This document shows, piece by piece, positions 34,916-45,657 of a DNA stretch of 64,000 nucleotides. The stretch is taken from assembly GCF_030538285.1 (NCBI RefSeq), contig NZ_JAUNUG010000001.1, forward strand, positions 62,001 to 126,000, written 5' to 3'. The notes under the pieces are model-generated. The model saw nothing but the letters and a program-made list of their open reading frames with translations. It had not been told where the DNA came from and did no database searches. Source of the stretch: Corynebacterium sp. GTDB lineage: Bacteria; Actinomycetota; Actinomycetes; Mycobacteriales; Mycobacteriaceae. Position numbers and translations under genes: made by a program. The first letter of the stretch is position 1. Every line of letters starts with the position of its first letter.

Positions 34916-36185
34916 GGGAGGTCTCCTTCTGCAGGGCGGCCTTCAGATCGCGGAAGGCGGTGTAATTGGCCAGGACCTCGATGCGCCCGGGCGGGCAGTC
35001 GAGGATCGCCTGGAGGGGGTCGGGGATGAGTTCATGGGAAATATCGGCGTAGGTCAGGCGCACCGCGAGGTCGGTGCCGCGCTCGCCGGCGGCCTTGACC
35101 GCCAGTCCCTCGAAATCCTCGAAGCGGACATCCCACAGCCAGGACAGGTCCTCGCCGTCGGCGACCTGGCCGTTGACGGCGATAACCAGCCCGTCAGCCG
35201 AACGATCCACCATGGACAACGCCTCCTGCCAGCCAGCCGGATTCTTGGCCAGCAACAGATGGATGTCACGCTCACCCAGGCGGATCGTGGAGTAGCGGCC
35301 GGCGACATTATCGACGGACTCGGCGGCTGCGACGGCGTCGATAAGCGGGACGTCGAAACCCTCGACGGCCGCAGCAATCGCCTGCGTCGCGTTACCGCGG
35401 TTGGCGCGGCCCGGGAGCTTGAGGCTGAGCGCGGAATCCCCGTGCGGGGAGGACAGACCGTCATCGGTGATGGTCCAGGTGGGGGTGGGACGGCGGAAGC
35501 TGCGGCCGTCGGGTAGCGGCTTCACGGCCCACCAATCATCGACCTCGCGGACGACATGCCCGCCAGTGCGCGGGCAGGAGACCGAATCGCCGATCCACCC
35601 GGCGCCGGCGGAGACCCAGATGACGTTGGGGGCATCAAAGGCGACCGACGTCATGAGGACGTCGTCGCAGTTGGCGATGACCAGCATCTCCGGATTCGCC
35701 ATTACCGCCCCGCGCAGCGCGCGCTCGATCTTGTTGATCTCCCCGACGCGGTCCAGCTGATCGCGGGTGAGATTGAGCAGGACCAGGGCCTGCGGGCGCA
35801 GGCGCTCGGCGACTGAAGGCACGTGCAGCTCATCGACCTCAAGCACAATATGCGAGGCATCCTTGCCGGCCAGCAGCGCCGAGATGATGCCGGCGTCCAT
35901 ATTGTCGCCACCGTCATTGGTGGCCACGGTGTGCCGGGAGCGGATCGCGGCGGCCAGCATCCGCGTTGTCGTCGACTTACCATTCGTGCCGGTCACCAGC
36001 ACCGCAGGGCGTCCCCCGCCAAGATTCTCCATGATGGACGGGTCGATCGCGTTGGCCACCAGGCCGCCGATCATGCCGCCGGCACCCCGGCCGGATAGGC
36101 GGGAGGCGGTGGTGGCAAGCGTGGCGGCCGTGGTCGCCGCCGTGGAGCGCAGGCGGCGCAGAGCACCGGAACGTGGGAACTTCAT
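34908..36185 (-). CDS. murT: Lipid II isoglutaminyl synthase, Mur-ligase-like subunit MurT
   Basis: 425-residue Mur ligase homologue. An N-terminal helix is followed by the P-loop VLVTGTNGKSTTTRMLA (about 63-79), the central ATPase domain with VLLNLTRDQLDRVGE (about 155), and the C-terminal domain that binds GatD. The zinc ribbon usually seen between the two halves of the central domain is degenerate here: SCPRTGGHVVREVDDWWAV keeps only one cysteine. Co-transcribed with gatD. Confidence 0.92.
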   Translation of the reverse strand: MKFPRSGALRRLRSTAATTAATLATTASRLSGRGAGGMIGGLVANAIDPSIMENLGGGRPAVLVTGTNGKSTTTRMLAAAIRSRHTVATNDGGDNMDAGIISALLAGKDASHIVLEVDELHVPSVAERLRPQALVLLNLTRDQLDRVGEINKIERALRGAVMANPEMLVIANCDDVLMTSVAFDAPNVIWVSAGAGWIGDSVSCPRTGGHVVREVDDWWAVKPLPDGRSFRRPTPTWTITDDGLSSPHGDSALSLKLPGRANRGNATQAIAAAVEGFDVPLIDAVAAAESVDNVAGRYSTIRLGERDIHLLLAKNPAGWQEALSMVDRSADGLVIAVNGQVADGEDLSWLWDVRFEDFEGLAVKAAGERGTDLAVRLTYADISHELIPDPLQAILDCPPGRIEVLANYTAFRDLKAALQKETSRG

Positions 36186-36200
36186 GCCACCACAGTAGCC

Positions 36201-37220
36201 CTAGCGGCCGTGGGGGTTTTGTACCTTCTTCACCGCGTCGAGGAACTCCGTGTCGGTGAGCAGGGGAATGCCCTTGCGCACCGCATGCATCGCCTTGCCC
36301 CGCAGATCCTCGGTGTCATTGCACACCATGACGCTGGTGGTGCGGGTGAGTTTCTCCGAGTAGACCAACTCAGACTTCATACACGCCTCAATGAGGCGAT
36401 CCGGATCGATCTCCACCTCCGGGGCGACGACGACCTCCATGCCGCGCACCAGCCGCTTGCCGGGGACATAAACGCCCGGATTGGGATGGGGGCGGGGGGC
36501 TTCCTGGGCGTCGACACGCACATGGGAACGCTGCAGGCCGAAGCGGTCGGCCCGCAGATCCCCTGGGGCGGCTGCTGCCAGGTCGCCGCGCTCGCGGATC
36601 TCGAAGAAAACGTCGATGAGGAGGTCAGTGAGCTCGCGGGACGTGTCGTGCTCGGGGCGTAGCGCACGCTCGACGGTGGCGACGGGGGAGGGGGCGTCGA
36701 CATTGAGGGCGGCGGCCAGGTTGCCCAGGCGGATGTCGGGGAGGGCGATGCGGTGGCGACGCGCCGTCGCAAGCGTATCGACGATCGACGCCGGCTTCGG
36801 CACATGCCCCACCCGCTGGCGACGCCGCCGTCCGCGCCCCCGGCCGCGACCGCGCGAGCGGTTGGAACGGGCGGCGGCGTTCATGGCGCGGCGGGCCTCA
36901 GATACGATGAAACCCCACGTGCGGGGGGCGTTGTGGACGACGAGGGTGCGGTCGTCGAGAAGCCTGTCCAGCGTTTTCAGCACCTGCGAGAAACGCTGGC
37001 CCTCCGCCACCTCCTCGTGTGTGAGGCCATGGAAATGGTGCGGGCCCGGATCGCTGCCGGGATTGAGGACGGCATGAAACTCTTCACCGATCTCACCGTC
37101 TTCATTGAAGGTGAGGACGTCGACGGACACCAGGCGTGCGGTCGAGGGGTGGATGCCGGTGGCCTGTGTCGTCAGCGCGACGTAAGGAAACGCCGCGGGG
37201 TCACCGTTGTGCGTGGTCAT
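36201..37220 (-). CDS. DnaQ-like exonuclease-fold protein with C-terminal BRCT domain, probably catalytically dead
   Basis: 339-residue protein annotated elsewhere as DNA polymerase III epsilon subunit. The RNase-H-like exonuclease fold (about 10-185) is recognisable from FHAVLNPGSDPGPHHFHGLTHEE, but the first acidic pair of DEDD enzymes is absent (VALTTQATG instead of a D-x-E strand) and the HNAxxD helix reads VVHNAPRTWGF. An Arg-rich insert (RSRGRGRGRGRRRR, about 125-140) interrupts it. A BRCT domain follows (GMEVVVAPEVEIDPDRLIEAC to FLDAVKKVQ, about 260-335). The start ATG at 37220 was chosen as MTTHNGDPAAFPYV. Located upstream of murT-gatD. Confidence 0.75.
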   Translation of the reverse strand: MTTHNGDPAAFPYVALTTQATGIHPSTARLVSVDVLTFNEDGEIGEEFHAVLNPGSDPGPHHFHGLTHEEVAEGQRFSQVLKTLDRLLDDRTLVVHNAPRTWGFIVSEARRAMNAAARSNRSRGRGRGRGRRRRQRVGHVPKPASIVDTLATARRHRIALPDIRLGNLAAALNVDAPSPVATVERALRPEHDTSRELTDLLIDVFFEIRERGDLAAAAPGDLRADRFGLQRSHVRVDAQEAPRPHPNPGVYVPGKRLVRGMEVVVAPEVEIDPDRLIEACMKSELVYSEKLTRTTSVMVCNDTEDLRGKAMHAVRKGIPLLTDTEFLDAVKKVQNPHGR

Positions 37221-37357
37221 TACACCGAGTGTAGTGGGTCGATAGGGTGGCGGGGCCACTGGCTAGCGGCGCTTGGAAACTAATCACAACGTGTGGCTGA
37301 CGTATGGGAAAAATGAGAGTACGTTTAGGGCTGTCGGACTTGTTTCCAAAGCAATGG

Positions 37358-37390
37358 TTGACATATCATAGGCAGCAAGTTTGATATAAC
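37358..37390 (+). promoter_or_regulatory. Candidate MerR-type promoter with dyad operator
   Basis: TTGACA at 37358 and GATATA/TATAAC near 37383-37390 give a spacer of 19-21 nt, longer than normal. The dyad ATATCA-13 nt-TGATAT sits across it. Overlong spacers bridged by a dyad are the hallmark of MerR-regulated promoters, and the downstream gene (37429) encodes a MerR-family regulator, suggesting autoregulation. Confidence 0.4.
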
Positions 37391-37428
37391 GGCGCACACA
37401 CGGTTAAGGAAAGGCGGAGCCATAGACA

Positions 37429-38064
37429 ATGCGAATGGCTGAGTTGAGTAGGCGGAGCGGGGTCAGCGTACCCACCATCAAGTTCTATCTACGCGAGGGG
37501 TTGCTTCCGGCGGGGCGACGCACGAAGACCAATCAGGCCTTCTACTCGGATGAGCACGTTACCCGCCTGAAGCTGATCGCCGTCCTCAGCGGAACGGCGC
37601 GTCTGTCGCTGGCAGAGGTGAAAAACGTCCTCGCTGAGCTGGATGGGCCCAATAACGTACTCGAAGCCATGGCCACCATGCAGGACTCGCTCGTGACAGA
37701 GGGTACTCCCGAGGCTGAAACCCACGTCGATGAAGCCGTGCAGCTCATGGACGACATCGTGGGCCGCCGTGGTTGGATAGTGCGACCGGATTCGGCGGCC
37801 TACCGCTCAGCCGTGCGGGCCCTCGCGGAACTGCATACAACGGACCTTGCGTGGACCCCGGAGATGATGCACGAATACGCCGACCATGCCGAGCAAATGG
37901 GTGCTCTCGATGTTGCGACGCTCGACGTCGAAGGGCCGGAGGAGGACCTGCTCGTGCAGATCGTCATGGGCACCCTGCTGCGGCGCCAGCTCGTCGATTC
38001 CTTCATTCTGCTCGCCCAGCAGCACAACGCACGTGTGCGGTATGGGGCGAATGTGACCTGCTAG
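37429..38064 (+). CDS. MerR-family transcriptional regulator
   Basis: 211-residue regulator. The N-terminal winged helix-turn-helix MRMAELSRRSGVSVPTIKFYLREGLLPAG is followed by TNQAFYSDEHVTRLKLI and a dimerisation coiled coil (to about residue 110). The C-terminal effector part is about 100 residues, helical, and has no conserved metal-binding cysteines, so it is not a classical metal or mercury sensor. Effector unknown. ATG at 37429 follows AGGAAAGGCGGAG; ATG at 37435 is an alternative. Confidence 0.88.
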   Translation: MRMAELSRRSGVSVPTIKFYLREGLLPAGRRTKTNQAFYSDEHVTRLKLIAVLSGTARLSLAEVKNVLAELDGPNNVLEAMATMQDSLVTEGTPEAETHVDEAVQLMDDIVGRRGWIVRPDSAAYRSAVRALAELHTTDLAWTPEMMHEYADHAEQMGALDVATLDVEGPEEDLLVQIVMGTLLRRQLVDSFILLAQQHNARVRYGANVTC

Positions 38065-38083
38065 GACCCCGCTCCAAAACTAA

Positions 38084-38120
38084 GAAAAGAGGTGGCGCAA
38101 ACCTGTGCGCCACCTCTTTT
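38084..38120. terminator. Bidirectional terminator between the MerR gene and leuA
   Basis: Stem AAGAGGTGGCGCA / TGCGCCACCTCTT with A-rich and T-rich ends on both sides (AAAAGAGG and CTCTTTT). Serves the convergent MerR and leuA genes. Confidence 0.9.
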
Positions 38121-38133
38121 GCTTAAGATATCC

Positions 38134-40056
<1,923 letters not shown>

Positions 40057-40090
40057 TTACCGCTCCATATTGTCGATGAAAGCGGAAGCA

Positions 40091-40134
40091 GCGACCGGCG
40101 ACACCAAACTCCGCGACGGGGTGCCGGTCGCTTC
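40091..40134 (-). promoter_or_regulatory. leuA attenuator hairpin
   Basis: On the minus strand GCGACCGGC and GCCGGTCGC (9-bp perfect stem, extended by GAAG/CTTC-like and ACC/GGT pairs) fold just after the leader-peptide stop. No U tract follows immediately, so it may be an antiterminator or a translation-level switch rather than a simple terminator. Confidence 0.7.
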
Positions 40135-40135
40135 T

Positions 40136-40192
40136 TTACTGGACCTGGGACCCGCCGCGGCGAAGAAGAAGGAGGTTCGCGCGGGAGAACAT
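40136..40192 (-). CDS. leuL: leuA leader peptide with four consecutive Leu codons
   Basis: 18-codon open frame encoding MFSRANLLLLRRGGSQVQ. The CTC CTT CTT CTT run is the leucine sensor: ribosome stalling there when leucyl-tRNA is scarce would change the folding of the following hairpin and allow leuA transcription. Leucine-responsive leaders upstream of leuA are established for corynebacteria. The distance from the stop codon to the leuA start is about 150 nt. Confidence 0.82.
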   Translation of the reverse strand: MFSRANLLLLRRGGSQVQ

Positions 40193-40258
40193 GCTGTGAA
40201 GTCTACACAGCGCCAGCCCCGGCGCAACACAACATTGCGAAGATGGGGGTGGGTATGG

Positions 40259-40296
40259 GAAAACCCCCTGGCCAGGTCTCCCGCGGCCAGGGGGTT
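40259..40296 (-). terminator. Terminator of the 34-residue peptide gene
   Basis: 12-bp stem AACCCCCTGGCC / GGCCAGGGGGTT with an 11-nt loop, followed on the minus strand by TTTTCCC. Lies 12 nt after the stop codon at 40308. Confidence 0.85.
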
Positions 40297-40307
40297 AGCT
40301 CACTCGC

Positions 40308-40412
40308 TTAGAAGTGGGAGCTGATGACCTGGAACGGCCACTGAACCCACTCGACGAAGAACTCGATCGGATCGATGAGCCAGTTAACGATTTCGGTGGA
40401 GCCGTGGAACAT
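40308..40412 (-). CDS. 34-residue amphipathic peptide, candidate PorA-like cell-wall channel
   Basis: Tiny gene encoding MFHGSTEIVNWLIDPIEF followed by FVEWVQWPFQVISSHF. The hydrophobic and polar residues alternate as in an amphipathic helix and there is no signal peptide. Corynebacterial mycomembrane channels of the PorA/PorH type are 40-57-residue acidic peptides without signal sequences, so this is a candidate by analogy only. A strong ribosome site (AAAGGGG, 8 nt upstream) and a dedicated terminator show that it is a real gene. The neighbouring 53-residue gene may encode its partner. Confidence 0.6.
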   Translation of the reverse strand: MFHGSTEIVNWLIDPIEFFVEWVQWPFQVISSHF

Positions 40413-40489
40413 GATGGTGCCCCTTTCAGTAGATGATTTCTTACTCTGTCCAGATTACGGAACATATCAGTACAGAGCAATGAAAATGC

Positions 40490-40525
40490 AGGCCCCGCCC
40501 GGACGTGATCGGCTGGGCGGGGCCT
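40490..40525 (-). terminator. Terminator of the 53-residue peptide gene
   Basis: 11-bp stem AGGCCCCGCCC / GGGCGGGGCCT, followed on the minus strand by GCATTTTCATT. Separates the two small peptide genes. Confidence 0.8.
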
Positions 40526-40539
40526 GCGGAGAGGATGAC

Positions 40540-40701
40540 TTACTTGTCAGCCTGGGCGCCGTTCTCGGCGTCGGTCTTGTCGGCATCGGAGGACAGCAGC
40601 TCGAAGGAGTCGAACAGGCCCTTGAAGAAGTCGATGATGCCGTCGAAAAGGCCCTCGAAGTTGGAGGAGAGGGCGTCGCCGAATGCGTTGAGGTTGTCCA
40701 T
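40540..40701 (-). CDS. 53-residue acidic peptide, candidate PorH-like cell-wall channel
   Basis: Encodes MDNLNAFGDALSSNFEGLFD then GIIDFFKGLFDSFELLSSDA and an Asp/Glu/Lys-rich tail. Length, acidity, lack of signal peptide and a Phe/Leu-faced amphipathic helix recall PorH of C. glutamicum (57 residues as I remember it), which pairs with a shorter PorA encoded next to it. The tandem order (longer acidic gene first, shorter second) agrees. Ribosome site AAAAGGAATTC precedes the ATG. Orthology is not shown; a different secreted peptide is possible. Confidence 0.6.
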   Translation of the reverse strand: MDNLNAFGDALSSNFEGLFDGIIDFFKGLFDSFELLSSDADKTDAENGAQADK

Positions 40702-40808
40702 GAGAATTCCTTTTCAAAAACACGGGATGTGAACATCGGCAACTCTAAGCACAGCTGCCACACAGCGCAACGGCAGTTGGCAAGTGCATCACGTACTACA
40801 CTGGCGAC

Positions 40809-41921
40809 GTGTCCGCCCGATACCGCCACCTAGCTGTGCTTATCGACGCCGCCCTCATCCTCCTCATCGGCTCTACCGTGAGGGTTCTCACACTCGGTGT
40901 CATGGCCCGGGCCAATGGGGAAGACCTTACGGGCCTTTTGCACAAGTGGGACGCGCAGTATTATCTGGCGATCGCTGAGTACGGCTACTTCGATGCTCCA
41001 CTGGCCACCGACGTGCCGGTGCATCACCGCACTCTCGCCTTCTTTCCCGGCTTTCCTCTATTGGTTCGCGGCGTGGGGGCTGTCACGGGTCTGGAAACGG
41101 CTGCCGCCGCGGCTTTGGTCAACATCATTGCCGGCGTCGCCATGACCGCTGCGGCCATGGTTATCGCCAGGCGGATGGGGGCTGATCGGTTCGGGATGGC
41201 GGCGGTTGGAGTTCTCGTCTCTGCAGCCCCGATGTCCATTACTTTCACCATGCCGTATACCGAAGCGCTCTTCGGGGCCCTGGCGTTCTGGGCGCTTCTC
41301 GCCCTCATGGACCGTCGTTGGGGATGGGCGGCCGGGCTCATCCTTGTGCTCGGTGTCGTGCGGATTACCGCGGTGGTGCTGATCGTGGTGTTTGTCGTGG
41401 CTGTACTCATCCGGGCACCCCGCGACCCGCGGGCTTGGGCCTGTCTGGCGCTGACGCCGTGGTCGCTGGCCGCCTATCTGGGATGGGCGAGCTGGCACAC
41501 GCGAGACGTGGGCGGTTACTTCGGTATCCAGGCGCAGGGTTGGCATACGGGATTCGACTTCGGGGCCGCCACTTTCGCCTGGAGTGTGGAGATTCTCACG
41601 ACCGGGACGGAGGTGGGTTACCTACTCAGTCTCGCTGTCATGCTCGCCGCAGTCATCGCGTTGGCGTTGGCGTGGGGGCGGGTTCCCGCAGAAGTGTGGA
41701 CCTTCTGCGCCGCGGTCATGGCAATGGTCCTCCTGTCCGACGGGATCATGCACTCTCGCCCGCGCCTTCTGCTGCCCGCTGTGCTTGTGCTCATTCCGTG
41801 GGCGTTGCGCTGCGCTGATAGGCTGCCGCGCTGGGGAACGGGCCTCTTGGCAGGAGCCTGGATCGCGTTGGGTGCCTGGTTCTCGGGCTACATGCTGGCT
41901 GTTTTTGAGTGGGCAATCTAG
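40809..41921 (+). CDS. GT-C membrane glycosyltransferase, PIG-V/mannosyltransferase-like
   Basis: 370-residue protein with about ten membrane helices. The first extracytoplasmic loop has HKWDAQYYLAIAEYGYF and later FFPGFPLLVRGV, matching the W-D-x-x-x-Y-x-x-I-A-x-x-G-Y and FFPxxP motifs of PIG-V-like polyprenyl-phosphate-mannose-dependent transferases; the Asp is the likely catalytic residue. A role in lipomannan or glycoprotein mannosylation in the envelope is inference. Start at GTG 40809. Followed by an inverted repeat and the convergent DMT gene. Confidence 0.75.
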   Translation: MSARYRHLAVLIDAALILLIGSTVRVLTLGVMARANGEDLTGLLHKWDAQYYLAIAEYGYFDAPLATDVPVHHRTLAFFPGFPLLVRGVGAVTGLETAAAAALVNIIAGVAMTAAAMVIARRMGADRFGMAAVGVLVSAAPMSITFTMPYTEALFGALAFWALLALMDRRWGWAAGLILVLGVVRITAVVLIVVFVVAVLIRAPRDPRAWACLALTPWSLAAYLGWASWHTRDVGGYFGIQAQGWHTGFDFGAATFAWSVEILTTGTEVGYLLSLAVMLAAVIALALAWGRVPAEVWTFCAAVMAMVLLSDGIMHSRPRLLLPAVLVLIPWALRCADRLPRWGTGLLAGAWIALGAWFSGYMLAVFEWAI

Positions 41922-41927
41922 CCCCGC

Positions 41928-42017
41928 TGTCACAACGGTTCTTGAAGATTTCGGCACCGACGCAGCCACCTGGGGTTTTAACAGCCCTCAGAAAACTTCA
42001 AGAACGGTTGTGACAGG
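41928..42017. repeat. 90-bp element with 21-bp near-perfect terminal inverted repeats
   Basis: CTGTCACAACGGTTCTTGAAG at 41928-41948 and CTTCAAGAACGGTTGTGACAG at 41997-42017 are inverted copies matching at 20 of 21 positions (only the centre differs). The 48-bp interior has no coding potential. It fills the gap between two convergent genes. It could be a bidirectional terminator or a MITE-like miniature element; no target duplication is evident. Confidence 0.75.
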
Positions 42018-42023
42018 CGCCCT

Positions 42024-42878
42024 TTAAGACACGCCCTTGCGCGATAGCACCACCGTCGACGCCACCATCGCGACGAACGCCAGCGCCATCAGTAGCCAAC
42101 CGGACACAGTCGACACCTGGAATTTCTCCCCGAGGACCAGGTAGCCGAGGGAGAACGCGACGATGGGTTCAGAGATGGTCATCGCGGGCAGGGAGCTCTT
42201 CAGTGCGCCGGCGTTGAAGGAGTACTGCTGGACAATGGTGCCCAAGGTGGCGCCCAAGATGAGGCCGTAGGTTTCCCAGTTGGTGATGATCGCCCACACC
42301 CCGCCGTGGATGAAGATATCTACGAAGGCCTTGCTCAGCACGGCGACATAGCCGAAGAGTGCGCCGGTGACGATGCCCAGCAGCAGCGCTTTCTCCCGGC
42401 GGATCTGCAGTTGCGCGACTCTCTCAATAGTAATGAGCACCACCGCCCCGACCAGCAGCGCGGGCAGCCAGCGTTCCAGCGGTGGTTGCGGATCGCCGGG
42501 CAAGGGGCGGCCAAGGATGACCAACACGCCCACGCCCACGGTGAGGGTGCCCGCCCAGAACAGTTCGTGCGCGGAGATGCGGCGGCCATCGTATTTCGCG
42601 GCCAGTGGCAGGGTGAACATCAGCGACAGCACGAGGATCGGCTGCACCACGAGCAGGGTGCCAAAACCCAGTGCGACCACCTGTAACCCGTACCCGAGCA
42701 GGGCGGTGCCGGTGCCTGCCCACCACAGGGGGCGGGAGATGGCGTTCCAGAAGGGCGAGCCCTTCAACGAGCCGTCGGCGGGGGCTTCCTCGGCGATGCG
42801 GTGGCGCACCACGGTTCCCCACGCGATGGTGAGGGCGGAGGCCAGTGCGAACAGCACGGCCAGCAGATTGCTGTGCAC
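42024..42878 (-). CDS. DMT-superfamily (EamA-like) permease
   Basis: 284-residue membrane protein with about nine to ten helices, from [21 protein letters not shown] to [17 protein letters not shown]. The late [35 protein letters not shown] segment is typical of drug/metabolite exporters of the DMT group. Substrate unknown. The GTG at 42878 was chosen because the first membrane helix starts there; the same frame stays open far upstream only because it runs antisense through lysC. Divergent from lysC. Confidence 0.8.
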   Translation of the reverse strand: MHSNLLAVLFALASALTIAWGTVVRHRIAEEAPADGSLKGSPFWNAISRPLWWAGTGTALLGYGLQVVALGFGTLLVVQPILVLSLMFTLPLAAKYDGRRISAHELFWAGTLTVGVGVLVILGRPLPGDPQPPLERWLPALLVGAVVLITIERVAQLQIRREKALLLGIVTGALFGYVAVLSKAFVDIFIHGGVWAIITNWETYGLILGATLGTIVQQYSFNAGALKSSLPAMTISEPIVAFSLGYLVLGEKFQVSTVSGWLLMALAFVAMVASTVVLSRKGVS

Positions 42879-43007
42879 CTGATCAACCTTAGTGAATGCA
42901 CTCGGGATCGCAGGACGGGGCGCGCGCACCAAAGTACTCGTGACCGCCTGTGGGCAGGTACGATGAAGCCCGAACTTTGGCACCCGAGACGAAAGGCGGC
43001 CTACACG

Positions 43008-45328
<2,321 letters not shown>

Positions 45329-45342
45329 CTGATCAACCTCCT

Positions 45343-45379
45343 GGAACCCTCCTCCTGGTAGTACCTGGCGGAGGGGTCC
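45343..45379 (+). terminator. Weak hairpin after asd
   Basis: GGAACCCTCC and GGAGGGGTCC pair with one mismatch around a 17-nt loop, 14 nt after the asd stop. No T tract. Confidence 0.35.
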
Positions 45380-45498
45380 CGCCTGTCGGAGGTAAATTAT
45401 TCAACAGCCGAAGATCGTTCTTCCAGCCTTTCAAGCGGTTTGCATTGGGGCGTGAAACCATGTCCGTGCCAAACAATCGAATTTGATAGGAATTTCTC

Positions 45499-45657
45499 AT
45501 GTCGATGATGAGGAGACTGGTAGCTGCAGTATCGGCTATCGCGCTGGGAGTTGGTGGCGTTGTTGCCGCCCCGCTCGCCACGCCCGCAAAACAAACATGG
45601 TACCACCACCGACCTGTGTTCCATCAACTGCGCGGCGCAGGGTGTGCTCGACTCTGA
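45499..45657 (+). pseudogene. Signal-peptide fragment of surface protein 2, out of frame with its body
   Basis: Open frame of 52 codons starting MSMMRRLVAAVSAIALGVGG and continuing VVAAPLATPA, a complete Sec signal peptide with ribosome site AGGAA. After CCCGCAAAACAAAC it runs on as an unrelated tail and stops at 45657. The body of the protein is in the +1 frame and has no signal peptide of its own. Deleting one A of AAAA (45588-45591) would give ...ATPANKHGTTTDLCS and join the two. This is a frameshift, a sequencing error or a phase-variable site. Confidence 0.75.
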
